A DNA stretch of 64,000 bases from Hyposmocoma kahamanoa (taxonomy: Eukaryota; Arthropoda; Insecta; Lepidoptera; Cosmopterigidae). The stretch lies in NCBI RefSeq assembly GCF_003589595.1, contig NW_020654422.1, forward strand, positions 6,572,538 through 6,636,537, in the 5' to 3' direction. The notes beneath the pieces were generated by a model. It ran no database searches and was not told the DNA's origin. It saw only the letters and a list, made by a program, of their open reading frames with translations. Shown here piece after piece: positions 10,232 through 21,900 of this stretch (positions within the stretch are counted from its first letter, which is position 1; every line of letters starts with the position of its first letter). The position numbers and the translations under genes were made by a program.

Positions 10232-12350
10232 ATGGCTTTACTAAATATATCTCAAATAAATTCTTTAGCCGACGATCAATTTGTGTCTATATTTGGTAAT
10301 GTGATAGAACTGTGTCCGGATGCAGCTGTGCAAGTGAAAAAGAAAGGCCCGTTTCGGACTGTGTCCGAACTTTGTGAGGCGTTTCATAAATATTTGGACG
10401 ACCTCACCGAAGAAGGTAAGCCATTAAGCAAAGTAACTTCGTATCTATACATAATAACTTGTTACTTTCGTATTTTACCGTCAAGAGGCAATTGAAAGAA
10501 GAAAAGGTAAGGTGGGTTCGGTACTTTACATGACGTACCGACGCAGAAATTTATAAGAAGAAAAAGATGAAAGGCAAACGTGGACGGAAAAGACAGAGAA
10601 GATGCTATTTGAACCAAGTAAAACAGAAGGCTTACATCGCGTCGTTTTTGGAATATGAATGGTCTCTCAATACATGAGGGTGTGCGTAAAAAAAACAAAA
10701 ACTACGTCCAATATGAGATACTGCTCGCAACGCCGCTGCGACGACAGATACTCAACCTACGCGTTGGACATGACATAATTGCGTTTACTACACTGACAAA
10801 AGCCTGGCTTTTCAATTCAAGAAGTATCACGTTATCTGTCTTTACAAGAGGTGACGCCTCTATTAAGTATAATTATCTATTAGAATATATATCTAGAGGG
10901 CTGTAATACAGTTTTGAAAAACGTTTTCCAGCGCAAACTTAATGCAGTTTACGCTCTCCTGCGATAAAATAAAATGCGCACGATGTCATCATTCCATGTA
11001 CAGTCAACAGCACATCAAACTATACACTTTTGTTAGAATACGCCTCCAGCGCAACAGAACAAGATGGGTCAATATACCGTTCTGTACTTTTCTATTTCAT
11101 CCTCAATTGTGTTACCTATATAATTAATATTTTCTAGGACTATGAGAAGGTTTACTGTTCTGGCCCTGTACAATCGTTCTCCGTCCGAAACACAGACCTA
11201 GGATTACGGGCGCTATAGATCCGTGGTCCGGAAATAAGTAATACACGACCAAACTAAAAGACGCCTAATGCTAATGAAGTTTCATGCTTGACATTATCTT
11301 TTATAAATGGTTGAATATTACTTATTTGACAGTAGGTAATTGTTTCGGTTCGGAGCACGGGAGTGTTTCGGATCCATGATTGATGGTTTGCGCTTTTCAT
11401 CCCATCTTCACATTTACCTAAGCACCATTGTATGTACCTACTTAAAACATTTTTTTACCAGGAAAACTTAGCATCTTGAAGTTGCATCCTGACTTGGCTG
11501 GGAATTTAACAAGGTTGAGCGAGCTGACGCGAGAATCTGCCGGAGAGCAGCGAAGTGCGGGACTGACCGAACTCTCTGATTGGCACGTCAATGTCATCCA
11601 ATCTAGCAATCAAAGGTAACGTTTATGACGCCTATTAACGTTCGACATATCTCCAATGAGAAGAAAGTAGTGTTCATTAGTGTCGTATTAACGAAAAGTG
11701 GCAGACGACCTTGCAAATACGACATGACTATCGACTGTATCAGAAATCTAATAGAATAAATAGTAGATACCCCTCAAGAACCTACAAACCAAGTTTATTA
11801 TGTAAACTCACTCTTTCTCGGTAGTTTTACTATGTCATGCAAATTCTATTATTATACGCTGCCGTGTGAATCCCATTATGTATGTAAGACCGTTCTAAGA
11901 ATAGATTTTTATGGTCATTCTTTGGATTTAAATTTTATTAGAGAGGCCTGTGTTCAAGCTGAAAGTTGTGGTGACGGATTCGCCAGCAAAAATATTAGTT
12001 TCCCAGAAAACTAAAATAGCGGCCACAGCTCCCTCTAGGGCGTAAGGCACAAACAACGTAGTAACGAGAAGGCGTGTTTCGGATCATATTTTCCAACTCA
12101 GCCATTACAGTTTCCGGTAATACCGCTAGATGGAGTACGAGTACTTTGTAATAAAATATCCTCTTACAGATACAAAACGAAGTTTGGATTTCCTTTCATA
12201 ATTTGCGCTAGAGAAAATAAATTTCAATCAATTATTGAAGGTCTGCAGCATCGGTATGATAATACACGCGAACAAGAGATTGCCACCGGCATCAATGAGG
12301 TGAAGAAAATATGCAAGCTAAGAATACTGGATATTGCTCAATTGGACTGA
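10232..12350 (+). CDS. URAD: URAD: 2-oxo-4-hydroxy-4-carboxy-5-ureidoimidazoline decarboxylase
   Basis: It catalyses the third step of uric-acid breakdown, decarboxylating OHCU to S-allantoin. Three exons join in frame: 10232-10415, 11462-11615 and 12170-12350, with donors GTAAGC and GTAACG and acceptors ACCAG and TACAG. The product is 172 aa; the vertebrate enzyme is about 173. Diagnostic blocks are PDAAVQV (about residue 30), KLHPDLAGNL with the expected catalytic His at 70, ESAGEQRSAGL with Glu 90, and FGFPFIICARENK (about 118-130). The start is the first ATG, just after an in-frame-poor AT-rich leader. The C-terminus is AQLD, so the peroxisomal SKL-type signal seen in some animal orthologues is absent. 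It is convergent with POMP. Family knowledge supports the function; activity is inferred. Confidence 0.93.
11150..11370. repeat. Diverged foldback element in URAD intron 1
   Basis: TTCTCCGTCCGAAACACAG and later GAATATTACTTATTTGACAG match, in the same order, parts of the clean foldback at 36481-36675. The arms here (AAATAAGTAATA... and ...TATTACTTATTTGAC) still pair partly. It is an older copy of the same family. Confidence 0.5.
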
Positions 12351-13172
12351 GTTGACCTGATAAACCACTTACATTTCGGCCTCTGCTAAGCTGTGAAATT
12401 TCTTGAACGCCTGATGCCCGAACATGAATGTTAAAAGTAACATAAGACATTTATTCCTAGCTTAGCTTGTACAGCTGAAAATTCATCAAAAAAATGCTAA
12501 TAAATATTAAAAGTCACCTAATTGTCTACAATTACCATGTACATTCTATAAGGATGCTATGATGAGAAAATATTTAATGTGTTTAAAGTATTCTTAAAGT
12601 TCTTAAATCAATTTCTTTTACTCATTTTCCTTAACTGTAACACACAGCTCAATTTATATTGCTCTTGCCGGAACAGAATGGAAGCGACTTTTTGTAACCC
12701 TAGGAATAATGAAATTTATGCCAATTGTGTAACATACACAAGCCAAAAAACAGGCATGCGTTTCTCCAGAGAATTATCTCAGAGTCTCGGGAAATCCGGC
12801 AGCTGCGAATCATATCTAGTTTGTACTTTACACAATTGACGAAGTTTATTATACTATGCACAGATGGCTGCACATTGACAGATCTTGGTCCATTGCAATG
12901 GAGGCGATAATCGAACAAAAGTGTGTAGCTTGATGTGCTGTTGACTGTACAATTTCGTTAGAAAAATTAACTTGAAATTCTGTTCTGAAGCAAAGTATAT
13001 TAAGCCTAAAGCAGTATGTGACATTCTAGCAAAACCTATTATTTTTATTATTACAATCCAAATACGTATTTTATGTAGAAGATATTATTTTAATAAAGAA
13101 CAAAATATGTCATTACAAAAAGCAATTTATTTAAACAGTACTCCAGAGATTATGGTAGAAGACTTAACTATC
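12351..13172. other. Convergent intergenic region between URAD and POMP
   Basis: It contains the 3' untranslated parts of both genes, with AT-rich sequence and several AATAAA-like words on either strand. No further gene was seen. Confidence 0.5.
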
Positions 13173-14547
13173 TTATAGTAGGCCAAAAGATCTCTCCATC
13201 ACCGCATGAGGTTGTACACCAACTTCAGAAAGATCCCTCGGGTTAAGAATATCTTCAAAACCAATATCAAGGTAGCGACCTGTTAAGACTTCCATCTGCA
13301 GGTTAGAGCTGGGCAGGAATGGTAAGCGGCCAACCTGGATTAAGGAAATATATAATCACCACAGAGTTGCATTTTCTAAATAATAAATAGTATGACCCTA
13401 ACTTCATAATCTGCTTTCATTTAAAATTTGAATTTTTGTTCAGGATAGCAAAAAATAGAAATTGGGTAGAAACTATAACAAAAAAAATTTTTTTAATCTG
13501 TCATCCATTCGAGAAACACACAGTGTCCCTAACAATTATGATTTTTTAAGTTTATACTTTTTTATAACTTTAATTTTTTTTTAATTTGTGGATGAAAACA
13601 CAGCTGTATGTTAGGGCACAGGATGGTTCTAGGAAGTGTCCTTTACAATTATGGTACTGTAGTGACAGTACCATAATTGTTGGAGCCGCGGTGTGTCTCT
13701 AGCGAGTGTATGCATGACAGGTTAACATTCTTAAGGCAATATCAAACTGTTACTATTTTCATTAGATCCATTTTTATACTGAGATACGCATTGTTGGGCA
13801 AGTAAAGTACATTTTTAAATTGTAGTTAACTTTTGACAATTACCTTGTAATATAGAATGTAACGGGAATAAAAAACTCACCTTAGAGCAAAATTTTTTTT
13901 CCATAGTTAGCTTTAAGGGTGCATGGAGACCTTGTATATTGCGGAGCATGGCCATATTCATCTTTTCCTCATTTAAGTGGTACTGGAAGCAGTAATTTTA
14001 CAATCAAATACTATACTATGCATATTTACAAAAGTAAAGCATCAGGGTTATTCGAGTTACATGGAAGTTCACAATAATAATTGCATTGAGAGAGGGAGCT
14101 CCCTCCACTTGTGAAAAGTTTTACAGTAGAACTGATGAGTTTCTTAAAGTGTTTGCTGTAGGTACCCCATAATTAAATTTACAAAAATTGATCTCCTAAT
14201 TTCATTGAAAATTGGGATTGTTTACTTAGCAGTGGGTACACTGCGACTGCGACTTCAGTTATGAATTCACAAAACTTACGTTACGTTCTGACGCCTCCAA
14301 AGGGTGAACTGTGCCCAATTTCGGCCTGGCTGCACCGACACCGGCGACGAACGGGTCTGGAACGCCGTACGGCCCTTCGCGTATTTTAACGTTGCCCACA
14401 TGTTCTGGCTTAACTTTCACAGAAGGCAGGCCAAAACTCTGTAAATTATAACACAAAAATATATAAAATGCATCATATTACACACGGTCATAATTGTTAT
14501 AGGTAGAATGAAGAAAAAGGTCAATTACAACCTAAAAAGCTCACCAT
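13173..14547 (-). CDS. POMP: POMP: proteasome maturation protein (Ump1)
   Basis: POMP is the chaperone that joins 20S proteasome half-mers and is degraded when the core matures. Minus-strand exons are 14547-14545 (a single ATG codon), 14438-14280, 13982-13881 and 13334-13173. All junctions are phase 0 with GTGAGC, GTAAGT and GTGAGT donors. The product is 141 aa, the same length as the human protein. Conserved blocks are HPLEASERN (about 46-54), NEEKMNMAMLRNIQGLHAPLKL (shown here only as position 58-79), GRLPFLPSSNLQMEVL (90-105), IGFEDILN (112-119) and PHAVMERSFGLL at the C-terminus. The start codon exon is forced: ATG is followed at once by GTGAGC. URAD is its convergent neighbour. Confidence 0.95.
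13645..13680. repeat. Perfect 16-bp hairpin in POMP intron 3
   Basis: ACAATTATGGTACTGT and its exact inverse are separated by 4 bases. It could be a small foldback insertion. The rest of this intron (13335-13880) shows nothing else. Confidence 0.6.
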
Positions 14548-14888
14548 TTTTAATTTTTACACCGAATATCTGTTTTAAGTGGTAGCAGTAATCGTCCGCT
14601 GTACTGGCACGTTTATTAAAGTAAATAAATACAGTAAAATATTTTAAATTGCAGAAAACTACAAATATTACAATGCAGAAAATTCAACAACACAATTTTT
14701 AATCAGCGATAAAATGACAAATCAAATTTTGTGATTTGTTGCCATATTTTGTATTTTTTTCTTCGCAAGCCAGCGCAGATTGGGGTGCAAATTTGCCAGC
14801 AGCCATAGCTTAAATACTTTACTAAACTTTGATTTCTATTATACAACAAATGCAGTGACATTATTTTTGTCGACACCTCTCCACGGTT

Positions 14889-15363
14889 CCCTTAGGGTCG
14901 TATTCCAGAACTCTACTCAATGCTCAAGTCAGGATTTGAGTATGATTTCTAGTTTTTTCCATCCTCTAAGTTTCTAGTGCTATATAAATCATACTCAAGT
15001 CCTGACTTGAGCATTGATTAGAGTTCTGGAATACGACAATTAGACTATTCCTTTAGTTTTTTCCATCCTCTAAGATGATTCTTCACAAAATCGATATTTT
15101 TTGCACGAAACATATTAAAAAACTTTTGATTTGATTATTTTAATATCTGTGATTTGAACTTAGAGGATGGAAAAAAATAAAGGGATTTTGAGGGTCATAT
15201 TCCAGAACTCTACTCAATGCTCAAGTCGGGACTTGAGCAGACTTGAGTATGATTTCAAGCACTGGAAATACGACCCTAATGGCAAGGAGTTGAGTATGAT
15301 TTCTAGTGCATTAAATCATTCTCAAGTCCTGGCTTGAACATTGAGTGGAGTTCTAGAATACGA
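14889..15363. repeat. Cluster of nested foldback repeats
   Basis: There are three stem structures in a row. The first runs 14889-15038, with arms containing GTATTCCAGAACTCTACTCA and its inverse. The second runs 15056-15178, with TTTTCCATCCTCTAAG and its inverse. The third, 15190-15363, repeats the sequence of the first, with arms TATTCCAGAACTCTACTCAA and a diverged inverse. Stems 1 and 3 are two copies of one foldback family and share GATTTCTAGTGC loop words. Confidence 0.7.
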
Positions 15364-16191
15364 CGCTCAAATATTAATTAAAAAAACATTTAATTTCAAA
15401 TGGCAACGTATCGTAAGAATCGAAAAAAATAAAAGGTTTTTCTCATGTTTTTATTTTGTTGTTGATTAAGTAAGTTTAGCATTAAACGTTGTTTATTAGT
15501 ATTGTACTTAACACATATCGCAAAATATTGATCAATTTGATTGTTGCCAGAGATGGGTAAGCACTTGGATTTACTCGGCGAAAATATTTGTAAGTCGAGT
15601 TTTGTTGAAATGTTATTATTATTATTAGAGAATGATTATCGCTTGAAAATCGCATTGAAATGAATTTATACAAAAACTCTATCGTATACACTTGAATCGA
15701 TTTTCATTAAAATCAAATCGTCAATCGAACATCACTTGCTACTAGGGATGCACATGACGATTCGATTTTAATGAAAATGTGGCAACTCTACAAAATACCT
15801 ACCGGTACAGTTGCCACTTTTTCTCATATAATAAAGATTTTTTTTGTTATACCAAATTCCGTATTCGCCGTTTTCTCCCACGATTTTGAGAAGAAATGAG
15901 TTAAAACCTGTATGGGTTGATTTGGTTCTAACCCATTGCCCAAGTTTGTTGCCAATTAGTCTGCTGGCAACACTGCTTTTTGCTGTAAATTTTTTTGGCT
16001 CAAAAATAAAGTACCCAAAGCCGTAAAATACCAAATATGAAATCCACAGACAAGACATATATCTAGAAAAGCGCCGCAAGTGTACGTACTTCGTGTGCCC
16101 AAAGTAAGTGAAATTCACTTACTTGCCGCTGCTACACTTTAGAACGCGCTCGACCGTTATCTTGGATAAACACCATTCGAAAACGCGCAAA
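15364..16191. other. Unassigned stretch
   Basis: A 23-bp palindrome, AAGTAAGTGAAATTCACTTA..., sits at about 16102-16124. AATCGATT-type words also seen at 17.6 and 18.2 kb occur near 15700. No gene was found. Confidence 0.4.
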
Positions 16192-16290
16192 ATGCATAAT
16201 TGTGCCATTATAAACTGCAAAAGCACCATAACTGTGGGTAAACGGGTAAACAGGGAAGTTTCCTTCCACGGGCAAGTGATTTTGTAAGAA
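16192..16290 (+). pseudogene. THAP zinc-finger start of a P-element-like transposase
   Basis: The frame opens MHNCAIINCKST and reaches REVSFHG before running off its probable exon to a stop. C-x4-C near the N-terminus followed by a SFH block is the signature of the start of a THAP domain, the DNA-binding module of P-element/THAP9 transposases. The following exons are missing or unreadable, but probable C-terminal remnants lie at 17.1 and 17.7 kb in the same orientation. Confidence 0.5.
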
Positions 16291-17099
16291 GATGAATAAT
16301 TTAATTTAAAAACAATTCTTTTGGTTTTATACGAATTTCAAGAAAACAAAATATGCAACTCAGTGTATGCCTTTTTGTATTACATTGCGGCTTTTACTTG
16401 GTGCGATATATTTCAGATCCTTTGTTAATACGCCATGCATATCGAACGAATGCACTTTTGCATAATGCATTCAATTTCTGTGGTACGGCCGCTTGTACAT
16501 TTTTTTTGGCCAAATTTAACATATACGTTGGGCAACATTGTTCTCGATTCTGATCGATTTTACCTTAGCATTGACTTACAATTATATGGACCGACGTTCG
16601 AGGTCCGAGGTCCGCGCTAAAAAGTATCCGAACTTATAGGGAGTTAAAATCGTATGCAGAGCGTCATTCACGCTTTAGTCTTCGTTTGTTCTACTGACAG
16701 CGAAGCAAGCAAAATTAGACAGTACTGCGATGACATTATAATTTAAATTCAACGTTTTAGCTTTTTCATATTCCTTTACATGTCACTACGTTTAAATAGG
16801 TTGACTTGGGACATTTCTTTCGTGGTTTTTGTTATAGACCCGTCGTCCATTTATTTGTAAGTCAATGGACCTTAGCAATATTATAAAAATATTCTATAAC
16901 TCTTTTATTATGACGTGTCGTTTTTTTTCAGTTTTGTAGTATCTATTATCAGTAGTATCTGTAATTTCGATAATTTTTGCAGCACGTTGTTGCCTCGAAT
17001 GTCCGAATATTTTTTTAAATTATTTACAATTACGGGTAATACAAAAAAATATATAACGCAAAGAATTAACTGTGCCCTGTCTTTACAAGAACCTGGAGT

Positions 17100-18290
17100 T
17101 GGTCATACGTATAAGTTCGTTGCTTTCGAGGACGAATGTGGTCTAGTTTATCCCATCTAAGATGCTATCCAAATATGCAGAGTAGCAGAGTTAGGAATCC
17201 GAGAAATAATAAACAAATAACAATAATTTCACACGAGGCCATCACTAAGTAAACCTCTTCTGATTAATAAGATGTAACCATATTTTGTCAGTAGTAACAT
17301 TTTCATTTGTCTTGCCATTCATCAATTACCAAACGGAAAACCATCTAGTAATTAAATCAGTCCCAAGTTCATATATTGAGGTGCGTTTTCATTATTTAAG
17401 TTAATCAATAAGATCTTCTATTACAAAAAGGTGTTATTATATATGCTTATTTTACTGGAATCACAATAATTTTAATATTTGAAGTCGATTAAAAAAGAAA
17501 GTCTGAATTTTTTTAAAGCAAAATAAAGTACTAAACTATCTTATTCTAATATTTTTCTACTATATTAATATTGCGACAACTTGTAATCAACAAATACTTG
17601 AACAAAAATTATTCTATTTAGAATCGATTAATTGAATGGAATACGCGTGTTTACGCGTATTTCGTTCAATCAATCGATCGAAAAACACTTAGTTGGTGCT
17701 TCTATGCTTCAGAACAAGGACGAAGGTGGTCCAGTTTATCCCACCAAAGATGCTATCCAAATATGCAGAGTAGCAGAGTTAGAAATCCGAGAAATCATGA
17801 TCAAATCACAAAAACTTTACACGAGGCTGACATTAAGTAAACCTTAAGTTACTTTAGTAAGATTTTAGACGTTTTGTCAGCAGTAATATTTTCAGTTGTC
17901 TTGCCATTCACCAATTTGATCAATCACCGACGAAAAACCTTCTAGTAAATTTAATTAAGGCAGTTGCAAGTTCCTATATTCACGTGGTTTTCATTATTTA
18001 AGTCAATCGATATTTGTAATAGATCTTCTATTACAAAAAGTCAGTTATATAATAAGCTTATACTATTTTAAGGACAATAATTTTAATATTTGAAGTTGAT
18101 TAAAAATTAAAGTTTAAATTATTGAGTAATCAATTTTGTTTTTAACTTTTAATAAAGGACATAACTATCTTGTTTCGGTATTTTTCTGCTGTTGTGTGTT
18201 TAATTTTTCACGATTACTTGTAATCAACGAATACTTGAATCGATTAATTGAATGGGATACGTGTATTCCGTTCAATCAATCGATTTAGCG
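17100..18290 (+). mobile_element. Tandemly duplicated 3' part of a decayed transposon
   Basis: Two direct repeats of about 0.55-0.6 kb, 17100-17660 and about 17700-18290, share long blocks such as GATGCTATCCAAATATGCAG and TCTTGCCATTCA. Each unit ends in a palindrome, AATCGATTAATTGAATGG then its inverse (17620-17682 and 18236-18288). Both begin with coding-like sequence GG.VYP..DAIQICRVAEL, open in the second copy (17632-17847) and stopped by TAA in the first (17158). The position downstream of a THAP start and the GG.xxPxxxxxxIC...E pattern suggest a P-type transposase C-terminus; the latter is from memory of the family and uncertain. Confidence 0.5.
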
Positions 18291-18299
18291 CGGAAGGAG

Positions 18300-18903
18300 G
18301 TTTCCCATCACTAAAGAGTTCTTGTGACGTCATGGCGGATACCTAAATAATTTTTTTATTTATAATTTTGGCTTGGATACAAGTCCTTTGAGCTACGTCA
18401 TCGTTTAATTATGTTTCTGTAAATATGGCCGCCACATAGAGAATAGGCAATTTGAGGCGGCGTGCTTGGATTGACTCGGGATTCCTTAGAACGGGCCGAT
18501 ACGGGTATTTTAGTTCGAGATTCGTATAATTTCGCGTTTTATTCTGCGATTAAAGCACAATAGCACTATCCTATTCCACTTTAAACTAGATTTCACAAAA
18601 TAATTGAAAATCAAAATAAAAACAACACTTTTCCTTCCTCTCTCCGGATCCGTTTCCAAAATTCCTTAACATACGAAAAGGTTTCCCTGTTTTTAAATGA
18701 AGTTAATTTTTCTTGTCATCATTCGTTTCAACGCTCACCACGGAAGGCCAAAAACAAAAAAAAAAACAAAAAAAATATTTTCTTGTGTCACTGTCATTTT
18801 TGGTGTCGGCAACATTCCCTAGTTCGAGTTTATGGGTATTTGTTTTGTTTTAGCCGGTGTTGATTAAAATCTTTAAAAACAACTATTGATTTATAGGAAA
18901 TGT
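18300..18903. promoter_or_regulatory. ALG8 upstream region including a dispersed repeat
   Basis: This is the 600 bp before the ALG8 start. From about 18630 to 18760 it contains a sequence whose inverted copy lies at 57995-58125 beside the I-like retrotransposon. Shared words include ATTCCTTAACATACGAAAAG and GTTTCCCTGTTTTTAAATGA. The core promoter was not identified. Confidence 0.45.
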
Positions 18904-21900
18904 ATGTTTAAAATGATTGCCCAAATAGCGTTACTAATTACTACAGTAAAGCTACTGTTCATACCATTTTAGTAAGTTTATAGTCTTCCTTGTAAAATAA
19001 CCTCTTGTTACACGCTGCTAAATAATTGATTTTTATCTTTGATTTGAACTTTCAGCCATTCTACGGATTTTGAAGTGCATCGAAACTGGTTGGCGGTGAC
19101 GCACAACCTCTCCTTAGACCGGTGGTATTATGACAAAACCTCTGAATGGACATTAGATTATCCACCTCTTTTTGCTTGGTTGGAGTATGGCCTTTCCTAT
19201 ATAGCGAAGATTTTCGACCCCAAAATGCTATATCTGACTAACTTGAACTATGAGTCGGATATGACCATTCTGTTCCAGAGGCTATCTGTGATTTTACTGG
19301 ATTTTGTTTATATATTTAGTGTTCATAGGTAAGATTTCGCACACTAATATATTTTGTTAGACTTGTGTATTTCTACTAAATTGTGTTGTTATTTAAGTTG
19401 TTCCAGACTTGTAAGCGATGGGAAGCTTTTGGTCTTTGTATTATTAGTCACAAATCCTGGATTGCTGATGGTGGATCATATACATTTTCAGTACAATGGC
19501 TTTTTATATGGTTTCCTTTTGTTTTCCATATCCAATATGATAAGGGTAAGGTCTTATTTAACATAATTATTTTAATTCCTTATGAATAATAACAATTCAA
19601 TAGAAATAAAAATCTACTGTAATAAAACCTGGAATGTGGAATTAAAATATGAATATTTTGGAAAAAGAGATTAAGAAATTGAAAAGTGGAAAATTCTTCA
19701 ATAATTAAATTGTGCTTGTCCTGCCTCTATTTTTAGTTTTCATTAAGGCGATATAGGGCTGTATTAGATAGGGCTCGGAATGTGCCAATCTAATATTAAT
19801 AACCATTAATTTAAGCTTCTTAAATCTATGTGGACAGAGAGGAGACTTCCCTGAGAAACAATGTTTTTTACACAGTACAGCACAAAATCAATGGATGTGA
19901 TAATTTTTATGTTGTAATGAAATGTTTATTCTTACAATATCATGTTCCCGTGTCAGAGTCGTATTCAAGTTTTCTTATATTGTCATGGTTAATGAGAAGT
20001 TGCAATAGGCAGAATAAGTTTATATTTACCTAAACTTGAAGAAATATGGAGTGTGTAATACCTCCCTCTGAAATGTGAAAACAGTTGTTGTATTGTACTT
20101 TGTTTCACAGCTTTAATGTGTATCTAGTAATTACTGTACTACAGCAGTATATTTAGAAGAAAAGTTTGTAATTGCAAGTAAAAATATAACTATATTGTAT
20201 TTTTGCCTTATTGGTCTGGGATTTCAGAGGTATTATCCACTCTCTGTGTATTACTTGAAATTTTATAAAATATATTCTGTCTTTTGTGATATCTGCTAAT
20301 GAGGCTCTAATTATTTTAACCATTTGAGTAACCATTGAGTATATAAACAGAAATAGAGACAAAATAAGGGCCATCCGTCCCAAGTCTTGAAACAAATTAA
20401 TGTCATTTCGTCTCTGGTTATATACTCGATGTGATTAACTTTCTCAAAATTCTTATTCCAATTTTATTCTTTATTACAGAGCAACTATCTACAAGCAGCA
20501 TTTTGGTTTGCTATTCTACTAAATCTAAAACACATATACCTATATGTGGCACCAGTGTACATTGTCCATCTGCTAAGAGCATACTGTTTTTCCGTATCTT
20601 CAACTGATGGCATACATACACCTTGGTACTCTTTCTCTTTTATGAATTTAATCAAGCTTGGTGTTGTTGTTGTTGGAGTATTTGCAATCTCCTTTGGCCC
20701 GTTTATTCAGCATATACCACAGGTAAACCATGTTCATTCAATATGGTGTCATTTATTATAAAGTAATTTCTTGTGATATTCAAAATGTTATATTTCCAAT
20801 AGTTTTAGTAAATGGCTTATAAATCTATCAGTTACAGTATAATAATAAACTTGAACATAATGTCTCATATTGTCGGTGTTTTAACATTTTCATTGAATTT
20901 TCATTGGGGAATTGAATTCAAACAAAATCAAGATTGAATTTTAAAACAGGACGTAAATATTTTTAAACAGTTGCTAAAACCTAAAACACGCTCCCCTGAA
21001 AAAATATTCGAAATGGTGCTTTGGCCCTTTCTACAAAACACTGTCGATATAATATATAGTCCACTTTTAGATGTGTAATGTTCACAGATTATCTCGAGGT
21101 TATTTCCTTTCAAAAGAGGTTTATGTCATGCGTATTGGGCGCCAAATTTCTGGGCCTTATACAACTTTGCTGACAAAATCCTACAACATTGTTGTAAGTA
21201 TTTAAGAAATTAATATTTTATTAATATTTATATTTTTTGATCGGGATGCGTGGAGGGATCAGGAGGAGGCCTTTGCCCAGCAGTGGGACACATCAGGCTA
21301 AATGTATGTATGTATGTAATATTTTATGCTAAATTTTGTGAATAAACACTTTCATTACTTAGGGAGTCAGAGTAAAGAAGGGCAGATCATTCCTTTATAA
21401 ATCAGAAATAAGAATGGTTTTTACTGGAGAACCCAAAGAAGTCACTCCATTTGTGTCTACTTTCTGTATTCTACCGTTAAGATATGACGAGACAAGTTCC
21501 GACGCCTTGCCATTTACACCGTAATATTCCAGCTTCCTAATAAGAGTAATATGGTCAACGCAATCAAATGCCTTTGAGAGGTCACAGAAAACACCAATAG
21601 TGTTCTGGGACTCTTCCCAAGCATCAAAGATGTGTTTTAGTCACGCTACCCCCGCATCGCTAGTCGATCTACCACTAGTAAACCCGTATTGTTCACTTTG
21701 ATAAATATTATTCTTACTGAAATAGGACAGTAATTGAGTCAGCATAACCTTTTCGAATATTTTACCTTGCTGCTAGGATCAACTTTCCTACCACTTTTGA
21801 ATAAGGGAATAAACCTTGCTGCATTTCATTAAATCGGGAAAAACACCGTCAACGCACCTCTTGAAAACTACAGCTAAATGTAGGGAAATTAGATCAATAC

